Assembly: GCA_035550795.1 (NCBI GenBank)
Contig: DASZOL010000046.1
Location: 28,920-92,919, forward strand
Source: DASRDR01 sp035550795
GTDB lineage: Bacteria > Methylomirabilota > Methylomirabilia > Rokubacteriales > DASRDR01
Direction: 5' to 3'
DNA length: 64,000 bases
Shown in pieces: positions 16,140-25,030 of the stretch; position 1 is the first letter of the stretch, and the number at the start of each line of letters is the position of its first letter. Both the position numbers and the translations under genes were made by a program. A model generated the notes under the pieces. That model saw nothing but the letters and a program-made list of their open reading frames with translations. It was not told where the DNA came from and made no database searches.

Positions 16140-17921
16140 GGGACGGTGGTCGCGCAGCCAGAGCAGGACGCCGAGCAGCAGCTTCATCCCGGAGGTACCG
16201 ATGATGGGGTCGGCCGGACGGACGGCGACGTCGGGCCCGGGCAGGGCTTCGGCGAGGACGTCCGGCCGGAAGAGCTCGGTCGCGAGCTCCCGGCACCGCT
16301 CCGCCTCGCGCCGCAGCTCGCGCCACATGGGACCGTTCACGTCCATGAGCCGGACGTAACGCCGGGGCTCGGGGCGCGCCCGCGTGAAGGCGGGCACGCC
16401 GGGTACGCGCCCGAGCGCGTCGACCACGGCGCGGCGCAGCTGGGTCCGGAGGCGCGGACGGAGCGGCGAGAAGTCGAAGGAGTTCCGGTCGAGCGGCAGC
16501 GCCGCGAGGGCCGGGAACCGGGTCGCGACCAGCTCGGTTTCGGCGCGTCGGCCGGCGAGGCTGGCGGCGGGGATGCCGGCGACGGTCTCGAGCAGCCGGC
16601 GATCGAGAATGGGCAGCACGGGCCAGGAGCTGAAGGCGATCGGCCAGGCGCGGCTGCCCACGTGAAACCGCGGCCGGTGGCGCATGTGGTACCGCCACAC
16701 CTTCAGGGCCTCGTTGCCCCCCTCGCCGTCGTAGTCGGCGCGCACGCCGGCCAGCACGTCGGCCAGGGCTTCGCCGAAGCGCTCGGGCCGCAGCAGGCGT
16801 CCGAGCGTCGGAAGGGAGACGCCCCAGGCATTGATCACGTCGAAGTAGGTCTCGAAGGAGACCGTCCGCGTCGCCGGCGAGTACGCCTGGTCGATCGGGT
16901 AGCCGCCGAGGGCCGAGTCCAGCACCAGGCCGGTCACGACGTGGTCCGGAAGGCCGCGGAGCGCCGAGGACGCTTCCCAGAACCCGGAGCCGGCCAGCCC
17001 GCACCCGAGGGCCTCCCATCGGATGCGCGCCTCGATCACGCCCGGGACCGCCGGCGGCTCGCGCACCGCATGCGGGAAGCGGAGGACGCGCGCCACCCGC
17101 CGCGCCCCGACGACGTCGAAGTCCGTCGGCAGCCCGAGCGTCAGGCACGCGGCGCGGCCGCCCTGGCGCGCGATCAGGCCGGCCAGCAGCCGCGAGTCGA
17201 GGCCGCCGGAGAGCAGAAGCCCGACGGGATGGCCGGGCGGCGCCTGGCGGGCGACGGCTGCGGTCACCGCGTCGTCGAGCACGTCGACGTGAGCCTCGAA
17301 CGGCAGGTGGAAGTGCGTGGACGGCGGCAGGGTCCACGTCGCGCGCTCTCGGGCCGGGCCGCCTGGCCGCCAGTCCAGCGCATGTCCGGCGGCCAACCGC
17401 CGCACGCCGGTCAGAAGCGTCCGCCCCCCGACCAGATGGGCGAACAGGAGCACCCCCACGAGGCCAGCGGTATCGAGGTCCGCCCGGAACGACGGATGCC
17501 CCCGGAACAGCGCCGGGCTAGAGGCCACCAGTAGGACGTCGCCGGCGGTCCAGTAGTAGACGGGAAACAGACCGAGGAGGTCGGCGACCGCCACGACGCG
17601 GCCCTGCGGACCGATCGAGATCCCGGCGTGATACCCGTCGAGCGGGGGCGGCAACCCGTCGGGTCCGGCGCACGCCTGGCGGAGTCCCTTGGCGTCGAGA
17701 CGGCCGTTGGCGTCGAGCGCGTCGCCCCACAGGACGCCGAGGCCATCCCCACCGCCGCTCTCGCTCACGGGGGCGCCGGGCGCGGCCGCCCAGCCCACGG
17801 AGGCTGTCGCCGTGCTCAGCCGGCGCGCCGCGAGCCCGGGGATCGGTGCGAGCTCCGCGGCCTCGACGAAGCGGGCCCGGCGGACCGGATCAGGGTCGAC
17901 CAGAGCAACGAAGCTCGCCAC
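16137..17921 (-). CDS. Asparagine synthetase-like protein without the glutaminase Cys
   Basis: 594 residues from a GTG at 17921 with GGGAG upstream. The N-terminal ~200 residues follow the class-II amidotransferase fold (GDALDANGRLDAKGLRQ, then VVAVADLLGLFPVYYW). However, no Cys follows the start (VASFVALVD), so it cannot hydrolyse glutamine by the usual route. The C-terminal synthetase domain has the PP-loop LLLSGGLDSRLLAGL near residue 245 and an AsnB-like helical end (GTSGMKLLLGVLLWLRDH). Similar proteins adenylate a carboxylate for amide or ring formation (beta-lactam synthetase, lasso peptide cyclase) or act in sugar/peptide clusters. No precursor peptide was found. Substrate unknown. 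Confidence 0.8.
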   Translation of the reverse strand: MASFVALVDPDPVRRARFVEAAELAPIPGLAARRLSTATASVGWAAAPGAPVSESGGGDGLGVLWGDALDANGRLDAKGLRQACAGPDGLPPPLDGYHAGISIGPQGRVVAVADLLGLFPVYYWTAGDVLLVASSPALFRGHPSFRADLDTAGLVGVLLFAHLVGGRTLLTGVRRLAAGHALDWRPGGPARERATWTLPPSTHFHLPFEAHVDVLDDAVTAAVARQAPPGHPVGLLLSGGLDSRLLAGLIARQGGRAACLTLGLPTDFDVVGARRVARVLRFPHAVREPPAVPGVIEARIRWEALGCGLAGSGFWEASSALRGLPDHVVTGLVLDSALGGYPIDQAYSPATRTVSFETYFDVINAWGVSLPTLGRLLRPERFGEALADVLAGVRADYDGEGGNEALKVWRYHMRHRPRFHVGSRAWPIAFSSWPVLPILDRRLLETVAGIPAASLAGRRAETELVATRFPALAALPLDRNSFDFSPLRPRLRTQLRRAVVDALGRVPGVPAFTRARPEPRRYVRLMDVNGPMWRELRREAERCRELATELFRPDVLAEALPGPDVAVRPADPIIGTSGMKLLLGVLLWLRDHRP

Positions 17922-18070
17922 GAGCGTCTCTCCCGCTCGCCGGCCATCCCGGGCCGGCGGCCGGTCGAGAATAGCAGAACGGCCGGGCGCATCGGAGCGT
18001 CTCCCGCCGGACCGGGCCCAGCCTCCCGGCGCCCTGCCCGGCTTCCGGTGACCGCCGGCCGCTCGGTGGG

Positions 18071-18137
18071 CAACGGCCCGCTCCCTCGCTGGCTCCAGCG
18101 GCGCCGCCACCCGCTCGTCCCAGCGAGGGAGCCGTTG
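18071..18137. repeat. Long imperfect inverted repeat
   Basis: Left arm 18071-18092 and right arm 18120-18137 pair through CCAGCGAGGGAG plus CCGTTG, broken by one 4-nt bulge, with a 27-nt loop. It lies in a 640-base gene-free stretch (17922-18560) upstream of the asparagine-synthetase-like gene. It may be a terminator, attenuator or repeat element; nothing else was recognised in the stretch. Confidence 0.55.
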
Positions 18138-18560
18138 CGATGGCCGGCGCGGCGCGCCACATTCCAGCGGCTCCGGGTGGGTCACAGGGGTGCCGGCGGG
18201 CCGAGGGCAAGAGGAGCCGAACGGCGCGTCGCCTGGCGGGCAACAACATCCTCGAGAGCACCGGGGACCTGGCCCGCGGGATCGGTTCTCCCCCGGCGTG
18301 TTCAGCGCCGCATTGCCGGAGACGTATGCCGGGCTGGGCGCCGCGCCGTCTCGATGACGTCTCCCGATCGAAGTCGAGGCGTTGCCGTCGCAGTACGAGC
18401 ACGCGCCCGGGCAGAAAGGAGGTAGGCGTCGGCGATATCCGCATCCGAGATCGTGGCCCTATGCGCGGCGGCCGCCGGCCGCGTGCGCGACGCTGCCGCT
18501 GGCTTCCTCGCACAGCCGCTCAGTCGAGTCGTCGCCCGGGGATCCTCTCTGTGCCTGCTA

Positions 18561-18965
18561 TCACAGGCCCTTCAGCCGGTCCGTCACCTCGCGAAGCTTC
18601 TGCTCTCGCTCGTCCCCGCCGACCTCTCGCGTCGCTACCGATCCGGCCATCTGAGCGGCAAGCTTCTGATTGGCCGCGGCGATCCACTTGTCGATCTGAT
18701 CGATCCACACCCGCACCCGAGCTTCCTCGCTCTCGAAGAGCAGCACGCGATGCCTCACCGTGATACGACTCGGATGGCACGGCTCCGTCCATTCATCTGG
18801 CGCCTGGAAGAGCCGGCGCCACGCTGGTGAGGGGGTCGCGTTGAGCTCCACGCTCAATTCATACACTGAACCTCGCACGGCAATCGGAATGGGTGGACCT
18901 GTCCGCTCGATCTCAGCCATGGGCGCCTCGGCTCCCTTCGCGGGGACAGGCCGGCTCTCAGACAT
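18561..18965 (-). CDS. Conserved-looking hypothetical cytoplasmic protein
   Basis: 134 residues (119 if Met16 at 18920 is the start, which has GGGAG upstream). Composition is protein-like and unlike a shadow frame: beta strands (PIPIAVRGSVYELSVEL), a Trp-rich segment (PAWRRLFQAPDEW), then HRVLLFESEEARVRVWIDQI and a C-terminal helix, AANQKLAAQMAGS, with coiled-coil character. Family not recognised. It could be driven by the minus-strand promoter/operator at 19233-19270, about 270 bases upstream. Confidence 0.6.
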   Translation of the reverse strand: MSESRPVPAKGAEAPMAEIERTGPPIPIAVRGSVYELSVELNATPSPAWRRLFQAPDEWTEPCHPSRITVRHRVLLFESEEARVRVWIDQIDKWIAAANQKLAAQMAGSVATREVGGDEREQKLREVTDRLKGL

Positions 18966-19232
18966 CCGCGCGGCTGCCTTGCGCGTGCATCCATGCCAGA
19001 GCGCGTCCGGGACGCTTCGATGCCGCTGCTCGCGGCTGTCCCGTAACGCGGGACGAGCGAGAACCGGGGCGCTGCCTGGCGAGCGGCGGGGCAGCTCTGC
19101 CAGTCGGGCGTCCCCCGCCGTGTTGCGTCAAGATGGCCCCGGGCATCTGACGTGCTTCAGCTGCTCCGACGGCTGCCAACGGATCGAAATCGGGCTGTGG
19201 ACATCCACGCGCAGGCGTGCCGGGATACTCAT

Positions 19233-19270
19233 ACTGTATGACTATACTAATACAGTTGGCTCGGCGTCAA
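19233..19270 (-). promoter_or_regulatory. Sigma-70-type promoter with overlapping palindromic operator
   Basis: Read on the minus strand: -35 TTGACG (19270-19265), 18-base spacer, -10 TATAGT (19246-19241). A palindrome ACTGTAT-N10-ATACAGT (19233-19256) covers the -10. This is an AT-rich island in ~70% GC DNA. The layout is that of a repressed promoter; the half-site resembles CTGTAT/ATACAG of LexA boxes, but the spacing (CTG-N16-CAG) is too wide for LexA. Downstream are only short frames and the hypothetical gene at 18561-18965. Apart from this element, 18966-19674 shows nothing else convincing. Confidence 0.65.
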
Positions 19271-19674
19271 GCAGAAAGGCGCGCGCAGCACGTCCATTCC
19301 CCGCTCGTACCGCCCGTCCCGGGCAATGACGATCGGGTGGGCAGTCAAGCCAGGTGATCGTAGAGGCCCTTCCTTCACCGATGGACCCGATCGGAATTTC
19401 GGTCTGAAGCCATCGCGAGCGGGGCGCCCCGCGTTGGCGCACTCCCGACGACTAGCGGCCCACGGAACGCGACCGGTGGAACGCGACCGGACATCGCGTC
19501 CGCGAGCGTCTCGCCGGAGACGTCGAGCCCCCAGCGGTAGCGCCCGCCGAATCCGAAGCAGAGATACCGGGCGCCATCACCGGAGCAGGGTCCACGCGGC
19601 GAACCGCGTTGATCTTCCGGTCGAGTTACAATCCCCCAGGTGCCCGCTCAACAAAGACCAGACAGGAGGTGGCG

Positions 19675-19776
19675 ATGCCAACCGAAAGACGCGCTCCCAG
19701 ACGCCGCAAGACCGCACGCAAGCGGGCCGCCCTGAAGAAGAAGGAGCAGAAGCGCCGCGCGCGCGCCAACGGCTGA
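19675..19776 (+). CDS. 33-residue Lys/Arg-rich protein
   Basis: The reading frame is MPTERRAPRRRKTARKRAAL followed by KKKEQKRRARANG and a stop: 33 residues, more than half Lys or Arg. A near-ideal GGAGGT sits 5-10 bases upstream of the ATG, which argues for real translation. Very short basic proteins of this kind are usually RNA- or DNA-binding (ribosome-associated or nucleoid proteins). The composition resembles the basic tail of AURKAIP1/COX24-type or bTHX-type ribosomal peptides, but I cannot assign it. Confidence 0.55.
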   Translation: MPTERRAPRRRKTARKRAALKKKEQKRRARANG

Positions 19777-19874
19777 GCCGCCGCGAGACCAGGTCTCCAA
19801 CCTGGCCACAAGAGACCGCTCCAGAGACCGCCATCGGCGACCGCGGTGCGCGAGTGATCAGATTGAACCCGACC

Positions 19875-20120
19875 TCATCGTCGGTGCGCCGAAGGCCGCG
19901 GTACGGCTCGGAACGCCCCCTTCCGTCCCGTCCTCGGGTCCACGCCCTGCCAGGTCCCCGCCCGCCGCGTGGCTATCACGCCGCTCGTCGTCGTCTCACG
20001 CTTGCACTCCGCGAAGCCCTCGTTCGAGAGGAGGTTCACGATATCCTCCGGCGCCGCGACCCAGCCGCACTCCCGTTCGATCCACTTGATCCGGCTGTGC
20101 TTCTCGCCAATGCGGCCAAG
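19875..20120 (-). pseudogene. Possible C-terminal remnant of a SAM methyltransferase
   Basis: The minus frame ending at 19875 contains APEDIVNLLSNEGFAECKRE followed by a TTTSGVIATRRAG strand. This looks like the last helix and strand of UbiE-type methyltransferases (LL-x3-GF followed by a GGIVALHR-like strand). No SAM-binding motif is present upstream, so at best it is a truncated remnant. The rest of 19777-20527 has no supported gene. Confidence 0.3.
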
Positions 20121-20527
20121 GGCCTGATCCTCGCCGTGGAACGATGCCGCTCGGGCGCGATGATCAGGTCGGCGGGCCCCCGATGTGAAGGCGTCCGACG
20201 CGATGGGCGTCGACAATGGGGTGGCTCGTCTGCACGGCGCGCGAGGGCAGGAGTGGAGGGGGCACACCCGGATCCGACCGGCCCCGGTTCGTCGATCTCG
20301 CCACTCGAAAGGCCGCGAGCGCGGTGCCGTCTCCGCGAGGGTCGCTCGGACGGCGGCCGGCCTCTCCGACCGGCGTCAGGACTTCGGGGCCGGAAGCGTC
20401 CGGTCCACGAGCGCGACCTCCTTCCCGCGGTCGGGCCCTGTTCGCCGGGCGAATCGTTCGGCCCCCGGTTCGTGTCAAACTTGGGGTGGCGGCGCACGAG
20501 CGGTCCTGGTGCGGGGAGGGAGCATCG

Positions 20528-21130
20528 ATGGCCGTGCAAGGGGTGGCGCGTGACGCGGACGCGATGATCGATCATGGTGGGGGGGTCAGAACCGAGAGCC
20601 TGCCTCGAGTTGGCTGGCTCCGCGCGACGGCCCCGCTCTGGCCCATCGGGCTGGCCCGGATCCTCTACGGCTACCTCTGGTGGCAGCAGTCCGCCTGGAA
20701 GGTGCCCTCCGACGACTTCGGCCGCAAGTCCGGCGGCGGCCTCTGGTACTGGTTCCAGCAGGGGATCCAGCACCCAACCCTCACCGCGTATCAGAACTTC
20801 CAGCTCAATGTCGTGATCCCCCACTGGACCTTCTTCGGATGGATGACCCTCGTCACCGAGACCTTCATCGCGGTCACGCTGCTCCTCGGGCTCGGCACCC
20901 GGCTGGGCTCCCTCGTGGCCCTCGGCATGGCCGCCAATATCACGCTCAGCATCCTGAACGTCCCCCACGAGTGGGGCTGGACCTACACGATGCTCATCAC
21001 CTTCCCCGCGCTGTTCCTCCTCACCGATGCCGGCCGGAGCTTCGGCGTCGATGCCCTTCTGGCACCGCCGCTCGACCGCGCGGCGGCCGGGGGCCACCGA
21101 CTCGCCCGGATAGTCCGCTGGCTCGTCTGA
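20528..21130 (+). CDS. DoxX/TQO-DoxD-like integral membrane protein
   Basis: 200 residues. Four hydrophobic helices: around 35-55 (PIGLARILYGYLWWQQSAWK), 95-120 (WTFFGWMTLVTETFIAVTLL), 125-145 and 150-170. The first helix with R-x-x-YGYLWW and the spacing match DoxX-type proteins, which in some species form part of thiosulfate:quinone oxidoreductase or redox complexes. A GGGAGGGAG lies before the ATG at 20528. Just upstream of, and in the same direction as, the radical SAM gene at 21183. Confidence 0.82.
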   Translation: MAVQGVARDADAMIDHGGGVRTESLPRVGWLRATAPLWPIGLARILYGYLWWQQSAWKVPSDDFGRKSGGGLWYWFQQGIQHPTLTAYQNFQLNVVIPHWTFFGWMTLVTETFIAVTLLLGLGTRLGSLVALGMAANITLSILNVPHEWGWTYTMLITFPALFLLTDAGRSFGVDALLAPPLDRAAAGGHRLARIVRWLV

Positions 21131-21182
21131 GCGACGCTTTGGCCCGGCCGACGGAGTCCCCACACCTCATCGGCGGGACCGG

Positions 21183-22187
21183 GTGAGGGCCCGCATGGCC
21201 TTCTCCGTAGGGATCGGGCTCACCAATGAGTGTGACTTGCGCTGCGGGCACTGCTACCGGCCGGACGCCGTCGTCGACCGCCTGACCCAGGCAGACGTCC
21301 GGCGCCTGGTGGAGCGCATCCCGATCCGATCGTTGAATCTGGGGGTCGGCGAGAACGGCCTGCATCCGGACTACGAGGCGATCCTGGAGCTCGTATGGGC
21401 GCGCGGGATCAAGACGAGCGTCACCTCCAACGGCCTGAGCATCCAAGCCCTCCCAGACGCCGCCGTCAAGCGGTTTCACAGCGTCGAGTTCTCGCTCGAC
21501 TTCCCGACGGAGCGCGAGCACGACGCTTTCCGGGGTGCCGGCAACTGGCGCACGGTCGAGACCGCGATGGAGCGCTGCGCGAGGCTCGGCGTGCCCGTGA
21601 CCGTGACGGCGGTGATGATGAAGATCAACGTCGACCGCCTGCCCGCGCTCGCCCGCGTGGCCGCCGGCCGCGGCGCCAACCTGCGCGTCAACATCTACCA
21701 GCCCTCGAAGACCGATCGCTTCTCGCTCAGCTATGCCGAGTTCTGGGAGGGGTTCCGGCGCCTGCTCGGGGCGACGCGCCTGGTCGCCACCACCGAGCCG
21801 GTCCTCGCCGGGGTCCTGGGCGTCCCCGCCTTCATGGGACCCGGTTGCGGGCGCTCGACGGTGCGCGTGGCACCGGACGGCCGGGTCCTCCCCTGCACGT
21901 ACTGGCCGGTGAGTCGGCTCACGCTCGCGGATCTGGACGCGCTCGGCGAAGAGATCACGGGCGCTGCGGAGTTTCAGCAGGCCACCCAACGGCCGGCGGC
22001 CTGCGCTGACTGTCCGTGCCAGGGGGGGTGCGCGGGCCGCCGCGCGGTACTCGGCCGCCTGGGGGAGCCCGACCCCTACTGTCCGTTCGCTCGCGGGGAG
22101 CGCCTCGTCATCGACTGGGAGCCGGCGGCGGGCGCCGACCTTCCCAAGCTCGGGAGCGCGTGCACGACCGTCGTCTCGGCGCGGTAG
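21183..22187 (+). CDS. Radical SAM protein with C-terminal Cys-rich (SPASM-like) domain
   Basis: 334 residues. The cluster-binding motif CDLRCGHC (CX3CX2C) is near residue 20, followed by YRPDAVVDRLTQADV. A TIM-barrel region with SLDFPTEREHDAF follows. The C-terminal part has Cys clusters (GPGCGRSTVRVAPDG, PCTYW, CADCPCQGGC) expected to bind auxiliary FeS clusters, as in SPASM enzymes that modify peptides or attach cofactors. GTG 21183 or ATG 21195 could be the start. It lies tail to tail, 7 bases from a second radical SAM gene. No short precursor peptide was found next to it. Confidence 0.85.
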   Translation: MRARMAFSVGIGLTNECDLRCGHCYRPDAVVDRLTQADVRRLVERIPIRSLNLGVGENGLHPDYEAILELVWARGIKTSVTSNGLSIQALPDAAVKRFHSVEFSLDFPTEREHDAFRGAGNWRTVETAMERCARLGVPVTVTAVMMKINVDRLPALARVAAGRGANLRVNIYQPSKTDRFSLSYAEFWEGFRRLLGATRLVATTEPVLAGVLGVPAFMGPGCGRSTVRVAPDGRVLPCTYWPVSRLTLADLDALGEEITGAAEFQQATQRPAACADCPCQGGCAGRRAVLGRLGEPDPYCPFARGERLVIDWEPAAGADLPKLGSACTTVVSAR

Positions 22188-22194
22188 CGGGGCG

Positions 22195-23199
22195 CTAGAG
22201 GCTCCAGAAGACGCCGCACCCGCGGCACGGCTGCGGCGGCGATTCGGTCAGGAGCGCCCGCCGAAAGGTCGCGTAGCCGTCGCCCCACCAGATCGCCTGC
22301 AGGCTCTGCTCGAAGAGATTCCCGAGCACGATGCCGTCGTACGGGTCTGCCACGAAGGGCGAGATGCAGCAGGGCAAGACATTGCCGTGTACGGTCACAT
22401 AGACCAGCGTCCAGGGTCGTCGGCAGTGGCTCCAGGGGCGAGTCGAGACGCCGTGGGGCGTCAAGCTGACCTCGGGCGTGGTCGCGCCGGAGGCCGAGAA
22501 GGTGACGCCCGCTGCCGCGGCGGCGGCCGCGGTCTCGCGAATCACCCGCTCGTGCTCCACCGTGGTCCGGCCGAAGAGCGCCTGCGGCTTCACGGCCAGG
22601 CCCTGCCCGTGGTAGACAAGCCGCTGGAGATGGATGGCGGCCGCACCCGCCCGCACGGCGATCGGGACGAGTCCAGGCAGCTCGTGGAGGGTGTCTTGCA
22701 TGCCGGTGAACCAGAGTGACACTTGGGGGTGCGCCACACCGCGCGCCCGCCGAAACGCCGCGAAGGCTTCGAGGTTGCCGACGACCTTGTCGAACGCGTC
22801 GACGCCGCGAACCCGCCGGTACGTCTCGGCGGTCGAGCCGTCGAGGGAGACGCGGATCTCGTCGAGTCCCGCGTCGACGAGCGCGGCGGGCCACCGGCCG
22901 TTCAGCGTGATGGCGTTGGTGTTGAAGAGGACGTGCGCGCTGCGCGCCTTGGCGTGCTCGATCATCGCGGGCAGCTCGCGGTTGAGCAGGGGCTCGCCGA
23001 TCCCGTGGAGGACGACTCGCTCGAGCATCGGGAACTGGTCCACGATCCGGCGGAACTCCGCATAGCCGAGATCCTTCGGTGCCTCCCGACCCCCGAAGGT
23101 CAGGATGCACGTCTCGCAGAGCGAGTTGCAGCGGCTCGTCGTCTCAACGTACAGGGACCGGGGCAGTGGCGGGGGGGCGGCCGGCATCGGGACGCTCAC
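22195..23199 (-). CDS. Radical SAM/SPASM domain protein
   Basis: 334 residues. LYVETTSRCNSLCETCIL gives the CX3CX2C motif near residues 24-31. VVLHGIGEPLLNRELPAMI is the GGEP-like SAM-contact region. The C-terminal SPASM-type cysteines are HGNVLPCCISPF and PCRGCGVFW. Last gene of a coupled minus-strand operon: its ATG overlaps the NUDIX stop (ATGA). Enzymes with this layout act on peptides or small-molecule carriers. The operon's glycosyltransferases suggest a glycosylated or modified product, but the substrate is unknown. Confidence 0.88.
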   Translation of the reverse strand: MSVPMPAAPPPLPRSLYVETTSRCNSLCETCILTFGGREAPKDLGYAEFRRIVDQFPMLERVVLHGIGEPLLNRELPAMIEHAKARSAHVLFNTNAITLNGRWPAALVDAGLDEIRVSLDGSTAETYRRVRGVDAFDKVVGNLEAFAAFRRARGVAHPQVSLWFTGMQDTLHELPGLVPIAVRAGAAAIHLQRLVYHGQGLAVKPQALFGRTTVEHERVIRETAAAAAAAGVTFSASGATTPEVSLTPHGVSTRPWSHCRRPWTLVYVTVHGNVLPCCISPFVADPYDGIVLGNLFEQSLQAIWWGDGYATFRRALLTESPPQPCRGCGVFWSL

Positions 23200-23741
23200 C
23201 GCCGGAGCCGTCGCGCGGCGTGCAGGATCGCGATGACCGTCATGCTGTCCTTGATCTCGCCTGACTCCACCATGCGGAGGGCTTCCGCGAACGGCAGCCG
23301 GCGCACCTCGATGAACTCCGTTGCGTCACCCGGGGTGACAACCGGCGTGAGCGCCTCGCCACAAAAGAGGTGCGCGGTCTCGTCGACCACGCTCTTGGAG
23401 GTGTGGTAGGACACGAGGGGCGTCAGGCGGGCCGCCTGGTAGCCGACCTCCTCGCCGAGCTCCCGCTGGGCGGCCGCCTCGAGACTCTCGCCGGGATGGA
23501 CCCCACCGGTCGGCATCTCCCAGTAGACCCCGCGCGCGACATACCGGTACTGGCGGATCAGGACCACGGTCTCCGCGTCGAAGAACGGGAGTACGCCCAC
23601 GCACTCGCCGCACCGGACGACGCCATACACCGTCGTGCGCCCGTCCGGCAGCTGGACCTGGTCCTCGTCGACCCGGATCCAGGGGTTCTGGTAGACCACG
23701 CGGCTGGAGCGCGTCTGCCAGGGCACGTCGGCCAGGCTCAC
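23196..23741 (-). CDS. NUDIX hydrolase, ADP-ribose pyrophosphatase type
   Basis: 181 residues from a GTG at 23741. The NUDIX box GX5EX7REUXEEXGU is fully present (GVHPGESLEAAAQRELGEEV, followed by GY) near residues 75-97. The N-terminal half (VYQNPWIRVDEDQV) and VLIRQYRYVARGVYWEMPTG are typical of ADP-ribose/ADP-sugar pyrophosphatases. GTG overlaps the stop of the upstream membrane glycosyltransferase gene (GTGA), and its own stop overlaps the radical SAM start, so translation is coupled on both sides. It may recycle or proofread an activated sugar in this operon. Confidence 0.92.
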   Translation of the reverse strand: MSLADVPWQTRSSRVVYQNPWIRVDEDQVQLPDGRTTVYGVVRCGECVGVLPFFDAETVVLIRQYRYVARGVYWEMPTGGVHPGESLEAAAQRELGEEVGYQAARLTPLVSYHTSKSVVDETAHLFCGEALTPVVTPGDATEFIEVRRLPFAEALRMVESGEIKDSMTVIAILHAARRLRR

Positions 23742-25030
23742 GGGGATGGCCTGCAGAGGGTCGCGCGGGTCGCCGTGCTGAAAGGCCGGGCCGCCCAGGC
23801 CAGCCCCAGCGCGAAGGGAACCCATTGCGCGGCGATCACCCAGGCCGGCATATGCCAGATCGGCTGCGCAAAGGAGACGTAGGTCAAGGCGACCGCACAG
23901 GTCAAGTAGAGCCAGGGCCATGCCGGCGCGGCAGCCTGCAGCGGCACCATCCAGAGCGCGTACCACGGAAAGAGGTTCGGCGTGGTCAGAAGGTAACCAC
24001 CCACCAGCCAACGGGCGCGCCAGTCCACCGGCGGCGCCGTCCTCCAGCCGACCGCGAGCGCGAGGCCGGCGAGCCCGAGCAGCGGGATGAGGCGCGCCGC
24101 CATGAGGCCGCCCGGGCCCAGGGGGGCAAGCACGAGCTCGAGCATCGCCCGGGCGGTGCCGTTGAATTCCTCTTCGGCCACGTACCGGCCGAGCGATCCG
24201 AAGACCGCGACGCCCTCGCGCCAGTAAAGAGCGTATCCCGCGGCCACCACCCCGAGCCCGGCCGCCAGCACGCGTGCCCTCCGTTCCCCCCAGATAGCGG
24301 GAAGCAGGAGCAGCGGATAGACCTTCACGAGGGCGCCGAGGCCCACCACCGCGCCCGCCGCGACGAGACGTCCCCGTGCGGCGGCCCAGAGCGCGCCGGC
24401 CGTCGTGGCGAGCACGAGCGCATCGAGGTGGCCACTCCCCGCGAGTTCGACAACGACCAACGGATGCCAGGCGTAGACAAGCACCCACGCCGCCGGGCGG
24501 CCGAGCGTCCGGAGCCAGCCGAGGATCAGGCCGATGGTCAGCAAATCCGCCGCGAGCATCACGAGCTTCATGCCCATCACGCTCGAGGGCCAAAGACCCG
24601 CGAGCGCGGCGAACAGGAGCTGCCCGCCAGGGGGATAGACCGTGCGCCAGTCGACATGGTTCAAGTGGGGGTAGACGAGCTCGTCGCGGAATCCGGCCAC
24701 CTCGGGCGCGTTCGCGGGATGACGGTACGGGCTCACGCCGGCGACCGCCAGCCGGCCGTCCCAGAGGTAGCGATAGAGATCCGTCGAGAGCGTCGGAGCG
24801 CTTGGAAGCAGCAGCAGCCGGAAGAGGAGAGCGGCGCCCAGAATCCCGCCGAGCGCCCACCAGCTGGCGGGCGGCCGGCGGAGGATCCAGCGGACGGCCA
24901 CGGCGTAGGCCGCGCTCGCCAGCACGAACAGGACAACGAACCACCCGGCGGCGCGGAAAAGGTCGCGGAGCCAGAACATCCCGCCGAACGCCGCCGCCAG
25001 CACGGCCCCGGCGAGGATCAGCGGGCCCAC
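23738..25030 (-). CDS. Multi-pass membrane glycosyltransferase (DUF2029/mannosyltransferase-like)
   Basis: 430 residues from a GTG at 25030, with ~10-12 hydrophobic helices. After the first helices comes an extracytoplasmic loop with TDLYRYLWDGRLAVAGVSPY, the acidic/aromatic signature of polyprenyl-phosphate-sugar-dependent GT-C enzymes. A second conserved loop is VYPPGGQLLFAALAG. Later NLFPWYALWMVPLQAA is typical of the family. It likely transfers a sugar outside the inner membrane. Its start overlaps the upstream gene's end by 13 bases and its stop overlaps the NUDIX start. Confidence 0.85.
   Translation of the reverse strand: MGPLILAGAVLAAAFGGMFWLRDLFRAAGWFVVLFVLASAAYAVAVRWILRRPPASWWALGGILGAALLFRLLLLPSAPTLSTDLYRYLWDGRLAVAGVSPYRHPANAPEVAGFRDELVYPHLNHVDWRTVYPPGGQLLFAALAGLWPSSVMGMKLVMLAADLLTIGLILGWLRTLGRPAAWVLVYAWHPLVVVELAGSGHLDALVLATTAGALWAAARGRLVAAGAVVGLGALVKVYPLLLLPAIWGERRARVLAAGLGVVAAGYALYWREGVAVFGSLGRYVAEEEFNGTARAMLELVLAPLGPGGLMAARLIPLLGLAGLALAVGWRTAPPVDWRARWLVGGYLLTTPNLFPWYALWMVPLQAAAPAWPWLYLTCAVALTYVSFAQPIWHMPAWVIAAQWVPFALGLAWAARPFSTATRATLCRPSP

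Noticed and set aside
19233..19256. LexA (SOS) box
   Set aside because: The halves resemble CTGTAT/ATACAG, but the distance is CTG-N16-CAG instead of CTG-N10-CAG, and no DNA-repair gene follows.
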